In this document: positions 25,847 to 34,534 of the stretch, piece by piece | How positions within the stretch are numbered: position 1 is the first letter of the stretch | Layout: every line of letters begins with the position of its first letter | Assembly (NCBI RefSeq): GCF_003605385.1 | Contig: NZ_QYTV02000007.1 | Span: forward strand, 107,896-171,895 | Source: Siminovitchia acidinfaciens | GTDB taxonomy: Bacteria > Bacillota > Bacilli > Bacillales > Bacillaceae_C | Length of the DNA: 64,000 nucleotides | Direction of reading: 5' to 3' | The notes under the pieces: model-generated | Told to the model about the DNA's origin: nothing | What the model saw: only the letters and a program-made list of their open reading frames with translations | Databases searched by the model: none | Position numbers and translations under genes: made by a program

Positions 25847-27121
25847 TTATGCCATATCTTCAATCGTCTTTAGGTATTCCTCTTTTTTCGCATTGTCAAA
25901 ACGGCCTTCCGCCTTGGAAATTACAACGGTAGCGGTAGCATTTCCAATTACATTTACTACCGTACGCCCCATGTCGAGAAGACGGTCGACTCCCGCAATA
26001 AATGCAAGCCCTTCGAGGGGAATGCCCACTGTTCCTAATGTTGCAAGCAGAACGACAAAGGAGACACCTGGTACGCCTGCAATCCCATTGGAGGTAATCA
26101 TCAATACTAAGACCAAGGTAACTTGCTCCATAATGCTTAAGTCAATCCCGTACATTTGCGCAATAAAGATAGCCGCAAGCGCCTGATAAAGTGTCGAGCC
26201 GTCCAAGTTAAAGGAGTATCCCGTCGGGATGACAAAGGAGACAATGTCTTTCGGACAACCTTTCTTTTCCATCTTTTCCATCAACTTAGGCAATACAGTT
26301 TCCGAGCTTGACGTTGAATACGCAAGGATGAGTTCGTCTTTTAATAATTTGATTGTTGTAAAGATGCTTTCTCCTACTTTTTTCGAAATGGCACCAAGTA
26401 CGACAACAACGAAGAAAATCATCGTTAAATAGACCAGGATCATTAATTTTCCAAGCGGCACCAATGAGCTTAAACCGAATTTTGAAACCGTGACACCAAT
26501 TAATCCAAACACACCAAATGGCGCAAATTTCATGATTAGATTAGTCACCCAGAACATGGCATCTGCAGTCCCCCTGAAAAATGCCAGTACCGGTTTTCCT
26601 CTCTCGCCGATTGATGCAACCCCTAAGCCGAATAATACCGAAAAGAAGATGATCGGAAGCATTTCACCTGCTGCCATCGACTGGATAATATTATTAGGGA
26701 CAATTCCGACAAGGACGTCCATAACCCCGCTATTTTGTACCTCTTCTGTCGTTTGGACATATTGATTAATATCACCTTTGGAAAGGGACGACATGTCCAC
26801 ACCTACACCCGGTTTAAAGATGTTTGCTGCAGAAAGTCCAACAATGATGGCGATCAGGGAAACAAATTGAAAGTAAATCATGGTTTTTCCGCCCAGTTTA
26901 CCCAATTGCTTAATATTTCCTGTCCCGGCAACACCTACAATCAATGTAGAAACGATAATTGGTACGACGATCATTTTAATCATATTTATAAAAATTGTAC
27001 CGAGCGGCTGCAAATAAGTTTCGACCGCAGGGTTCCCATAAAAAACAGCCCCAACAATAATTCCTAAAATTAATCCAACGAGAATTTGATAGGCTAAAGG
27101 AAATTTAAATTTCTTCCTCAT
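25847..27121 (-). CDS. Dicarboxylate/amino acid:cation symporter (GltT/DctP, DAACS family)
   Basis: The 424-residue protein has the DAACS fold with the serine-rich HP1 motif in AYSTSSSETVLPKLM, the ion-binding GYSFNLDGS and the C-terminal segment DRLLDMGRTVVNVIGNATA. It imports glutamate, aspartate or C4-dicarboxylates with Na+ or H+. The two-component genes upstream are of the GlnK/GlnL type, so the symporter is a likely target. A perfect cre site at 27147 indicates CcpA control. Confidence 0.93.
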   Translation of the reverse strand: MRKKFKFPLAYQILVGLILGIIVGAVFYGNPAVETYLQPLGTIFINMIKMIVVPIIVSTLIVGVAGTGNIKQLGKLGGKTMIYFQFVSLIAIIVGLSAANIFKPGVGVDMSSLSKGDINQYVQTTEEVQNSGVMDVLVGIVPNNIIQSMAAGEMLPIIFFSVLFGLGVASIGERGKPVLAFFRGTADAMFWVTNLIMKFAPFGVFGLIGVTVSKFGLSSLVPLGKLMILVYLTMIFFVVVVLGAISKKVGESIFTTIKLLKDELILAYSTSSSETVLPKLMEKMEKKGCPKDIVSFVIPTGYSFNLDGSTLYQALAAIFIAQMYGIDLSIMEQVTLVLVLMITSNGIAGVPGVSFVVLLATLGTVGIPLEGLAFIAGVDRLLDMGRTVVNVIGNATATVVISKAEGRFDNAKKEEYLKTIEDMA

Positions 27122-27146
27122 CGAAAAGTCACCTCTTCTTATTTAT

Positions 27147-27160
27147 TGAAAACGCTTGCT
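27147..27160. promoter_or_regulatory. cre (CcpA) site upstream of the symporter
   Basis: TGAAAACGCTTGCT matches all fixed positions of the cre consensus TGWAARCGYTWNCW. It lies 26 bases upstream of the start codon, in the promoter or early leader, so catabolite repression is expected. Confidence 0.75.
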
Positions 27161-27279
27161 TTAAAAAGTTTATAAGAAGAGTTTATTGATGACTTATAGA
27201 ATCCTATTAAATCCGACAAATATTTAATTATTTATTTTCATATTCCCAATCGATTAATTTCAAAGATGTATCTGTTCAT

Positions 27280-28164
27280 TCAATTTTGATAATATTTATC
27301 CATTGTTTCAAGATATAGCACTTGAAGGAATTTCCGAATATTAACTTTTACTTTGCTTGGCTTTTGGTCGCCCTCTTGAATTTGTTTCATTCGATTTCTC
27401 ATGTCCTGGAAGTCAAAATAACGGGGTGCGTAATATTCAAACTCTGGATTGGTGTAGTCAATGGAGCCTAATGAAGCCAAATTATTTACAGCTGTAAGAA
27501 TCGTTCTACGGATTCGCTGTTCAATGGCTTTGCTTTCTTTTTTAACATCCACATCTTTGAATTTTTGAGCAACCGCTTCGTATAAATCCTTTAAAGGCGG
27601 CAATTGTCCGTTATGTTCATTTTCCTCCATTAAAATTTCAATCATCAATATAATATCGTCGCTCCCTGTTTCGCCGACAATGCCCATATCATTCAAAATG
27701 GAGATAACGATTTCCTTCACATCTCGTTGTTTATATGGCTTTTCATTTGAAACGATATGAGCTAATGATTGTTTGATTTGAATTAAAGAATCTTTTAGTC
27801 GAAATTGTTCTGCCGTCTTTTTTAAAATGCTAGTTACTTCAACTCGATTAATCGGCTTATGTATAAAATACTCTACGCCCTTTTCATATGCTTCCCCCAC
27901 CATTTCCTTATTGACTACTTGAGAAATCATAATGAATTGTCCTAGGAACCCCTCGTTCCTTAGCCGTTCAATTGTTTCAATTCCATCCAGTTCCGGCATC
28001 AATAAGTCGATTAAAACAAAATCAGGCTGAGTCGACAACACAAGCGATAGCGATTCTTTTCCACTTGCCGCTTCACCTATTACCAGACCAAGCCCACTTT
28101 CGTTTATGATTTTCTTTAACATTCTACGGCTTGCTGTATCATCATCTACAATAAAATAACGCAG
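27280..28164 (-). CDS. glnL: GlnL-type response regulator (YcbB domain), apparent CTG start
   Basis: The 294-residue protein has a receiver domain (1-120) and a C-terminal YcbB DNA-binding domain (about 150-290; QRIRRTILTAVNNLASLG). Phospho-acceptor Asp is in VLIDLLMPELDG and the switch lysine in YFIHKPINRVEV, as in GlnL. The first ATG (28122) would remove beta-strand 1 and the acidic pocket. The frame upstream encodes RYFIVDDDTASRR, the expected N-terminus, preceded by CTG at 28164 and no ATG, GTG or TTG. I therefore place the start at CTG. The kinase gene stops ten bases before it. Confidence 0.8.
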   Translation of the reverse strand: MRYFIVDDDTASRRMLKKIINESGLGLVIGEAASGKESLSLVLSTQPDFVLIDLLMPELDGIETIERLRNEGFLGQFIMISQVVNKEMVGEAYEKGVEYFIHKPINRVEVTSILKKTAEQFRLKDSLIQIKQSLAHIVSNEKPYKQRDVKEIVISILNDMGIVGETGSDDIILMIEILMEENEHNGQLPPLKDLYEAVAQKFKDVDVKKESKAIEQRIRRTILTAVNNLASLGSIDYTNPEFEYYAPRYFDFQDMRNRMKQIQEGDQKPSKVKVNIRKFLQVLYLETMDKYYQN

Positions 28165-28174
28165 TTTTTTCCAC

Positions 28175-29437
28175 TCACTTTCTAATATTATTGGTTGGAA
28201 TCTGGATTCGAAAAATAGTGCCGCTCTCAGGTGTTTCTATTTGGATTTGTCCTTCCATAGCATGAATAACTTCTCTCACATGAGAAAGACCGATCCCTGT
28301 TGCAGCGACGCCCTGATCACTGAATTTTGTCGTATAGCCAGGTTCGAATACGATGTTTACATCGTCTTTCGGTATTCCCTCGCCGGAATCTCTTATAAAA
28401 AAATATGTATATCCTGATTCCTCAATTATTTCAAGATTAATTTCCCCTCTGGCAGTAATGGATTCCACCGCATTTGCCGTAATATTATTCAATAGAGCAA
28501 GCAGAGGGATGTGTTGATCTGTTTCAAAGTCAATAGACATCGTCAAATGAAAAGCAATATCCTTCTTTAGAAGCTTACTATATTTTTCATTCGCTGTAAT
28601 TACAAAATCTAGAAGGTCTGAGAGAAGAAAAACATCATCTTTTCTCTGGCTGGTAATTTTCGAAAGACCAGAGTAAATTCGCTGCGAATCCTTTTTCACT
28701 TCATGTATTTCTTGTGCGATGTGTAACGCTTGCACACTTAAATCTTCAAGACTTTTCTTTTTTAGCCTTCTATATAAATCATGGCTTGAAGCAGTAATTT
28801 GTTCAATATGATTCATTGATTTTTGCAAGTAAAGGGTTTCCGCATACAATTCGGAACCAACACCAAGCATTTCTTGGATTTGCTTCTTTTGTTCGGAAAT
28901 CGTGATAGCACTATAAAGACCAACAACAAAATAACTTCGTAATAATGCCACGCCGCACAATATTGCCAATTCCTGAAAGGTGAAATTAACACCGTTTATT
29001 AATAATGATCGTACAAGGTGCTCTGCACTGTTTCCGATTAGTTCAGATCCTGCAGCAAAAACTCCTAGCAGCAGAGGATTTGTTTTATACTTTTCTAAAC
29101 CTATTATTGATAATCCCAGTGCAAATAAAAAATAAAACAATGCAGCGGGTATATGATTTTTCAAACTGCTCAACAAGTCAGCATGATGAAAAGTCGTATC
29201 AATAAATAAGCGAAAACAAACGACTGTTACGCCAGTGATCAAGCCGGCCCGTATAAGAGAGTCGGGAGGCCGAATAAGAATAAGCAAGAAAAAAATAATG
29301 CTTCCCAATCCAAACCGAATCGCTTCTCCATTAAAAGGAATTACTTTAATTTCACTTGCAATCGCAGTCAATAAAGCTATAAAGATCAAATATAAACGAT
29401 CAACTCCAATGGAGCTATTCTTGAGAATGTTGCTCAT
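28175..29437 (-). CDS. glnK: GlnK-type sensor histidine kinase
   Basis: From ATG at 29437 the protein has 420 residues. About six membrane segments fill the first 190 residues, followed by a coiled-coil and dimerisation region (IAQEIHEVKKDSQRIYSGL, with a likely phospho-acceptor His in HIAQEIHEVKKD) and an ATPase domain with ALLNNITANAVES (N-box), IRDSGEGIP (G1) and ATGIGLSHV (G2). This layout is that of B. subtilis GlnK (YcbA), which responds to glutamine or glutamate. Upstream in-frame codons to 29575 run into the previous gene's terminator, so they are not used. It pairs with the GlnL-like gene downstream. Confidence 0.85.
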   Translation of the reverse strand: MSNILKNSSIGVDRLYLIFIALLTAIASEIKVIPFNGEAIRFGLGSIIFFLLILIRPPDSLIRAGLITGVTVVCFRLFIDTTFHHADLLSSLKNHIPAALFYFLFALGLSIIGLEKYKTNPLLLGVFAAGSELIGNSAEHLVRSLLINGVNFTFQELAILCGVALLRSYFVVGLYSAITISEQKKQIQEMLGVGSELYAETLYLQKSMNHIEQITASSHDLYRRLKKKSLEDLSVQALHIAQEIHEVKKDSQRIYSGLSKITSQRKDDVFLLSDLLDFVITANEKYSKLLKKDIAFHLTMSIDFETDQHIPLLALLNNITANAVESITARGEINLEIIEESGYTYFFIRDSGEGIPKDDVNIVFEPGYTTKFSDQGVAATGIGLSHVREVIHAMEGQIQIETPESGTIFRIQIPTNNIRK

Positions 29438-29550
29438 AGAAAGCTTGGACGCCTCCTTTTTGTATAAGGATATATATTTATAATAACAAAGTTTTAGTGC
29501 TTTTTTGATCCACGCAAAACATGAAATAAGTACTTTGTTTTTTAATTTAA

Positions 29551-29596
29551 AAAAGCTGGTCGGATCATCCTTCATGGATGGTTCGATCAGCTTTTC
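29551..29596 (-). terminator. Terminator of the MFS drug exporter gene
   Basis: A 20-bp imperfect stem (29551-29570 with 29576-29595) around TTCAT; on the minus strand it ends GCTTTTTTAAATT. It overlaps the final codons of the exporter gene. Confidence 0.85.
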
Positions 29597-30747
29597 AGTT
29601 GGGGCGGATTTTTCCAGGCGAGTGCAAACACGAAACCAGCTAATAAAAAGACGGCTGAAAAATAATACGGGTAGTCTAAATCAACATCAAATAGGATGCC
29701 CCCGATAATTGGGCCTAAAACGTTCCCTATGCTAGTAAACATTGAGTTCATCCCGCCAACAAAGCCTTGTTCATTGCCGGCAATTTTTGATAAATAGGAT
29801 GTCACCGCTGGGCGGATCAAGTCAAAGCCGACAAAAATGATAAACGTAACGAAAAGGATGTTCATGTATGCATGAACAATTGTCATAAGAAATACGAGCA
29901 GGACGGATAGGATCAAGCAATAGCGAATTAATCCTATTTCACCAAGCACCTTTGTCAAACGGTCGAAAAATACAACTTGCGCAACCGCTCCGACAATGGC
30001 ACCGCCTGTTATGACAATGGCAATATCCCTGGGAGTGAACGCAAATTTATGGTCCACAAATAAAGAGAAGAACGACTCAAAGACAGTCAGGCTGAACGCT
30101 GTGATTAAAATAATAATAAAAGCAAAAAAGTACTTCGGTACAAATATTCGCCTGATCCCCCGTTGTTGATCTTGCGTTGCTACTTCTTTATTCGGCTCCG
30201 GCTCCCGAAGCGTAACCATGGATAAAACTGCTGCTATGAAAGCAAATGCAGCGGCTGTAAAAAACGGAACCCGCGTTCCAATTTCAGCCAAAAACCCTCC
30301 TAGGCCGGGGCCGATAATAAATCCCGTTGAAATGGCCGCCGACATATAGCCGAGCGCTTTAGGGCGCGTTTCCATCGTCGTAATATCCGCAATAAAAGCG
30401 GTGACTGCCGGCATGACAAAAGCCGCACTGATTCCACCAAGCAAACGGGAAACAAAGAGAACCTCCACCGTTTTACCGAGCCCAAATAACAATTCCGAGA
30501 CACTGAAAATGGCGAGGCCATACACAATCATCTTTTTGCGTCCATATTTGTCCGCCCAGCGGCCGGAAATTGGTGATACCAGAAGCTGCATAACAGCAAA
30601 TGCCGCAACAAGATTGCCCACGACCGTACCCGATAATTTCAATTCATTCATGATCGTCGGCAACACCGGAATAACTAACCCAATCCCCAAAAAGGCAATA
30701 AAAAGATTTCCTAGTAATATGGCTAACGTAATATTTTGTTTTTTCAT
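29587..30747 (-). CDS. MFS multidrug exporter (Bmr/NorA/TetA-like, DHA1 family)
   Basis: The 386-residue protein has 12 predicted helices, motif A in GRWADKYGRKKM, the DHA1 opening IGLVIPVLPTIM and motif C in GFIIGPGLGGFLAE, which marks proton-drug antiporters. It should export hydrophobic or cationic compounds. ATG at 30747 is preceded by AAGGAG. No regulator gene is adjacent. The specific drug range is unknown. Confidence 0.88.
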   Translation of the reverse strand: MKKQNITLAILLGNLFIAFLGIGLVIPVLPTIMNELKLSGTVVGNLVAAFAVMQLLVSPISGRWADKYGRKKMIVYGLAIFSVSELLFGLGKTVEVLFVSRLLGGISAAFVMPAVTAFIADITTMETRPKALGYMSAAISTGFIIGPGLGGFLAEIGTRVPFFTAAAFAFIAAVLSMVTLREPEPNKEVATQDQQRGIRRIFVPKYFFAFIIILITAFSLTVFESFFSLFVDHKFAFTPRDIAIVITGGAIVGAVAQVVFFDRLTKVLGEIGLIRYCLILSVLLVFLMTIVHAYMNILFVTFIIFVGFDLIRPAVTSYLSKIAGNEQGFVGGMNSMFTSIGNVLGPIIGGILFDVDLDYPYYFSAVFLLAGFVFALAWKNPPQLKS

Positions 30748-30840
30748 TTGGCTTTCTCCTTCTATTCATCCCAGGAGGAGATTTATAAGAACCAATATAA
30801 TCTTAAAGCTGCCGATGAGTCAATGTTTTTGAAATTGAAA

Positions 30841-30889
30841 AAACGAAAAAAACCATAGATAAACCTGATAAAAGGAGTTATCCATGGTT
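30841..30889 (-). terminator. Terminator after the 50-residue gene
   Basis: AACCATAGATAA (30851-30862) pairs with TTATCCATGGTT (30878-30889), one mismatch, and on the minus strand is followed by seven T. Confidence 0.75.
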
Positions 30890-30918
30890 CAATTGAATCC
30901 ACGCTTTCACTTTTTCTT

Positions 30919-31071
30919 CTAAATATCCGGCCGGGGTTCTTCCTTTTCGGCCTGATTGCCTTTGTGGTTCCTTTCGACAATCTCCTTTAACTCTCCTGTA
31001 TCGCCTTTGGCATTTATAATTTCGATGATTTGATTCAACCCTTCGCTTGTTTCGTCTTTCTCATTTTCCAT
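30919..31071 (-). CDS. Small acidic protein of 50 residues, unknown function
   Basis: This gene is short but well supported: ATG at 31071 has GGAGG seven bases upstream, and a terminator follows the stop. The product begins MENEKDETSEGLNQIIEIIN and continues with a charged, helix-prone stretch (GELKEIVERN) to PRPDI. It has no cysteine, membrane segment or known domain. It sits upstream of the MFS exporter in the same direction but is separated by its own terminator. Confidence 0.65.
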   Translation of the reverse strand: MENEKDETSEGLNQIIEIINAKGDTGELKEIVERNHKGNQAEKEEPRPDI

Positions 31072-31578
31072 GATAAGGCCTCCATTTTTTAATATTTCCC
31101 TTAGTATGTTTGAATTAAAGGTAAATATCCGAAGGCTGCATCTTTAAAATCAATACAACATATAGTTCGAGTGTAAACAATGACACCATTCCTGAGCCAA
31201 AAAGCCCTTGTGCGGGATATTTTTTGGGGAGGAAATTTAAAATTGGGATATGGAGATAAGTCCGGTTCTTTTCAGAGCCACTTCCATTTAACTGCTATGT
31301 GCAATGTTTTTATGAAAGAGTGGCGGAATTTTTATAAGTGCTGATTGTTGTGGGAAAAGTTACGGGTATTTTAAATATATGAAGGGAATTACCGTAAACC
31401 GAAGGGGTTTTTCAACTTACGGAGAGTATTACCGAAGTTCGAAGAATACTTCGTATTCCAAGTAGTATCATCGAAATTCGAAGAGTATTCTCAAACTTTC
31501 ATGAGCAACCAATATTTATTAATGTAGTTGGCACCTCAAGTAACCCCCCATAATTCGGGCAAACGGGCCCTTTCGTCC
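31072..31578. repeat. Gene-free region with a degenerate ~40-bp repeat
   Basis: No gene is supported. At 31387, 31427 and 31466 the sequence carries AATTACCGTAAACCGAAG, TATTACCGAAGTTCGAAG and TATCATCGAAATTCGAAG, spaced 40 and 39 bases. TTCGAAGAATACTTCG between copies is partly self-complementary. The rest is AT-rich and unremarkable. Confidence 0.5.
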
Positions 31579-32094
31579 CTATACTTTATTCAATACCTCC
31601 AAAGTTTTTAGGACATGCTCCAAAAAGGGAGGTATTTCCCTCATGTTCTCTTCACTGATTTTCACCTTAAATTTCACTTCTATCTGATTCATATAACCTG
31701 GTGCATCTTCTCCATATGTGAAACTCAGTGTCTGTGTTAACTCGATGTCATTTTCCCATACTGCATACAAAGCATCTTCAATTTTCACGCACTGCTCGCG
31801 TGCATCATGAACATGTTTGTAAAATCGTAAAAACAACGTACATCCATACGTTGCATCAGGTGTTTCCAATATCTCCCCTGCCAAATCTTCCAGAGAAGCA
31901 GCCAACAATACTTCTGCTGTTACATCCGGCTGATTCACAAGCGTGAATTGAATGGATAGCTCCCTGGAAAGTATTGCAAAGTCCGTGCGGTCCGAGCGGT
32001 TTACTATCGTAATCTTTTCATCAATATTATCCAGATCATATATACGATTTTCAAATGCCACTTTTAAGTTTTCAAAATGAGTCGGATGGTACAT
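31579..32094 (-). CDS. Conserved-looking cytoplasmic protein, 171 residues, unknown function
   Basis: I do not recognise this protein. It begins MYHPTHFENLKVAFENRIYD and has mixed alpha/beta character with many acidic residues, no signal peptide and no membrane segment. Segments LYAVWENDIELTQTLSFTYG and QIEVKFKVKI suggest beta strands. An AAAGGAG site precedes ATG at 32094, so translation is likely. The flanks have no functional partner: a repeat region lies downstream and the CwlO-like gene is oriented the same way but about 410 bases away. Confidence 0.75.
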   Translation of the reverse strand: MYHPTHFENLKVAFENRIYDLDNIDEKITIVNRSDRTDFAILSRELSIQFTLVNQPDVTAEVLLAASLEDLAGEILETPDATYGCTLFLRFYKHVHDAREQCVKIEDALYAVWENDIELTQTLSFTYGEDAPGYMNQIEVKFKVKISEENMREIPPFLEHVLKTLEVLNKV

Positions 32095-32507
32095 TTAAAG
32101 TTCTCCTTTTACTTTTTACAATTAACGATCGATTGTAAAGTTATTTTCCCTAAGCATGTCGGTGAAAAAGCAAAAACATGTACCGCTCGCTGCTAATTGC
32201 GAACCAAAAGAATACGCCTGAACTTAACTAGAATGGTTCGCCTCTCACTAGCACGCTCCGCAACGAAGTGGGCACAAAACCCAAAGGTCAACATTATCAT
32301 ACCAATATTTACGCTTTCCGAAAAATCCCGTAGCAAAAGCTGCTCGATTTTCTTTATATACACAGAAAAAAGCAGGGGAATTTCCACCTGCTTTGATGTT
32401 CAAGTTAAAGAAAGTATAAAATTAGACAGAAGTATCTATTCAAACGACATTCGTTATGTCAAGCTTTAGGCGCCGATAGGCGGGTGCCCTGCGTTTTTCT
32501 TTAAACC
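32095..32507. other. Gene-free region between the 171-residue gene and cwlO
   Basis: Only short antisense frames without ribosome binding sites are present. A GC-rich imperfect hairpin (GGCGCCGATAGGCGGGTGCC, 32470-32489) lies about 20 bases past the cwlO-like stop and may act as its terminator, although its T-run is weak. Confidence 0.4.
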
Positions 32508-33833
32508 TTATTCAACTACACGTCTGACAACGCCCTTAAATGCACCTTTCCAATAAGTGTTGCTCATCGAGTCGACAGAAACTCCGTGGGAGCTATTGTC
32601 ATTTAAGAATGTGCCATTGCCGAGATAGATCCCTACATGACCGTTTCTTTTATACGTATCAAAGAATACAAGGTCTCCCCTTTTCATCTCTGAAGCACTG
32701 ACTGCTCTTCCCTGGTTGACTAATTCACTCGTTGTCCAACCAAGATTCACTCCTGCTGAAGCGTATGCCCAGCGGACAAATGAGGAACAATCAAAACGTC
32801 TGTTTTGGATATCAGCGGCTGTTCTTCCTCCACCCCATTTATACGGAGAACGTCCGACAATTGAAGAGCCTGTGCTGATTGCCGTTTCAATGGCACCTGA
32901 TCCTTTTTTTACAGTAGGAGCAGATGGGGCAGCCGGACGGCTTGCCTGGACTGTGCTTCCATTGGATGTCGGTGAAGACTTCTTGGCTGTGTCTCCATTG
33001 GATGTTGCTGAAGACTTCTTGGCTGTAATGCTTTTGGATGTTTGTTTTGCCGCTGCATTTCCAGTTGATTGTGCAACTGTTTCAGCTGTTTTGCTTTCTT
33101 CCTCAGCTACAGCGATTGCTTCCTTCTCAGCTTTTTCTTCTTCAGCTTTCTTTGCTTCTGCTATGATAATTGCCTTTTGGTTCTCCAGGTCTTCCAGTTC
33201 TTTGTTAGCTTTGCTTCGTTGCTCTTTCACTGCGGCAAGCATGCTGTTTTTATCATTTACCTGATATGTAAGCTGTTCTTTTAAGTTTTCAATCTCTTTA
33301 AGCTCACTTTGGACTTTTTCTAATTTCGTTTTCAATTCCGTTTCAGATGCTTCCAGCGTTTGTTTATCCTTCTCCTGTTCCTCCAGGATACTCTTATCGG
33401 CGTTTAATATTTTTGTCAACGCCATTGAACGGTCAACAAAATCACTGAAGCTTTCAGCTTCAAGCAATACATCGATATAGCTGGACGAGCCAGTTTGCTG
33501 GACAGCGCGAGCTCGTTTTTTCATCAGCTCAAATCGCTTCTCCATCCGTTCTTCTACCTCTGCTATATCCTTCTCCAACTGCTTCGCTTCTTTTTTATTT
33601 TTAGAAATATCCTCCTTAGTGGAGGTTATCTTTTCATTCGTTTCGTTTACCTTGGCTTCCAACTTTCCAAGAAGTTCGTTCATTTCCCGTTCTTTTTCCT
33701 GCATTGTGGAAACCTCTTGCTTTTTCGCGGAAATCTCTTGATCTAAATTCTCATGAGCATATACTTCAACATTCGGAATTGATGAAAATATCAATCCCGC
33801 ACCAAGTACTGATGCTAGTAATCTTGTTTTCAA
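32508..33833 (-). CDS. Secreted NlpC/P60 D,L-endopeptidase with coiled coil (CwlO-like)
   Basis: The 441-residue protein has a signal peptide (1-26, cut near VYA-HEN), a long coiled coil (about 28-240), a low-complexity A/K/S/T linker (about 240-310) and a C-terminal NlpC/P60 domain (about 315-440). Catalytic Cys is in [13 protein letters not shown] and His in NGHVGIYLG. It should cut the D-Glu to meso-DAP bond of peptidoglycan for cell elongation, as CwlO does, with the coiled coil controlled by FtsEX. The start is TTG at 33833 after GGGGGA. A WalR-like half site lies upstream. Confidence 0.9.
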   Translation of the reverse strand: MKTRLLASVLGAGLIFSSIPNVEVYAHENLDQEISAKKQEVSTMQEKEREMNELLGKLEAKVNETNEKITSTKEDISKNKKEAKQLEKDIAEVEERMEKRFELMKKRARAVQQTGSSSYIDVLLEAESFSDFVDRSMALTKILNADKSILEEQEKDKQTLEASETELKTKLEKVQSELKEIENLKEQLTYQVNDKNSMLAAVKEQRSKANKELEDLENQKAIIIAEAKKAEEEKAEKEAIAVAEEESKTAETVAQSTGNAAAKQTSKSITAKKSSATSNGDTAKKSSPTSNGSTVQASRPAAPSAPTVKKGSGAIETAISTGSSIVGRSPYKWGGGRTAADIQNRRFDCSSFVRWAYASAGVNLGWTTSELVNQGRAVSASEMKRGDLVFFDTYKRNGHVGIYLGNGTFLNDNSSHGVSVDSMSNTYWKGAFKGVVRRVVE

Positions 33834-33948
33834 TTTAAAATTTCCCCCATTGGAACTATTTATTTATATATCTATGTTCCTAATTTTTCCTAAAAAACAT
33901 ACTTATCCGACACCTATTGATAGTCATCCTTGATTATAGCATCATATT

Positions 33949-33999
33949 TCGACAGATTACTTTACATTCATCTTGCATTAATATTTCAATCATGTTACA
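33949..33999 (-). promoter_or_regulatory. Possible WalR-type boxes upstream of the cwlO-like gene
   Basis: On the minus strand TGTAAC-N5-TGAAAT (33983-33999) matches the WalR box TGTWAH-N5-TGTWAH with one mismatch. TGTAAA follows downstream, and a -10 TATAAT is read at 33933-33938. B. subtilis cwlO belongs to the WalRK regulon, so this is plausible but weak. Confidence 0.3.
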
Positions 34000-34534
34000 A
34001 AATTTTTCCTATTCAACCAAGGTGTGGTTTTTATGGGAGGGGAAATATATGAAAAACACAAAACTTCTCACGTTTCTTACTTTGTATGTTCTATGCTGAT
34101 ATGCAACCAAGTGCACTTAAAGGAGGCTAAAGTAATAGTTCTAAGAATCTACCCTCTTAAAAAGTCGAAAATTTTTTCAATAACGGCTAAATGTGCCCGC
34201 TGCCTATACCAGGCAGACACAACGAGTATTTTTATGCTCGTTTTTTCGGTTGCTTGCTGCAATCAGATACAATAAAGATATTCACCTTTTCCTTCATAAT
34301 AAGGAACGTGTATACATGGGCCCGTTTAATTGGATCATAGTTGTATTCAGGTAATCTGCAATGAATCCTCTTCTAGAATATTTTTTCATATAAATAAGTT
34401 ATTGGTACCATTACCTCCCTTATTTAACATGACCCTTAGGCTTTTTCTTGCACCACCTGTTACATATTAGCTTTTAACCAATGAAAAAAGCCCTCCCTGC
34501 AGTTTACATGGACTAAGGGAAGGCTAATCACAAT
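34000..34534. other. Intergenic region with a 16-codon ORF and an orphan terminator
   Basis: GGGAGGGG at 34035 stands six bases before ATG at 34049, opening a 16-codon frame (MKNTKLLTFLTLYVLC) that ends at 34099. A plus-strand terminator-like hairpin (ACGAG/CTCGT then TTTTTT, 34219-34249) follows. This could be a short peptide or small RNA unit divergent from cwlO. Beyond it nothing is seen until the threonine aldolase terminator. Confidence 0.35.
34484..34525 (-). terminator. Terminator after the threonine aldolase gene
   Basis: AGCCCTCCCT (34489-34498) pairs with AGGGAAGGCT (34516-34525), one G-U, and six T follow on the minus strand. Confidence 0.8.

Noticed and set aside
30783-30980. 65-residue ORF downstream of the 50-residue gene
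   Set aside because: It runs across the terminator hairpin of the well-supported small gene in a different frame and lacks an RBS.
34125-34250. PreQ1-type or other riboswitch in front of the orphan terminator
   Set aside because: GGTTCTAAGAATCTACCCTCTT-like words look similar at first but the order and pairing of the aptamer elements are wrong.
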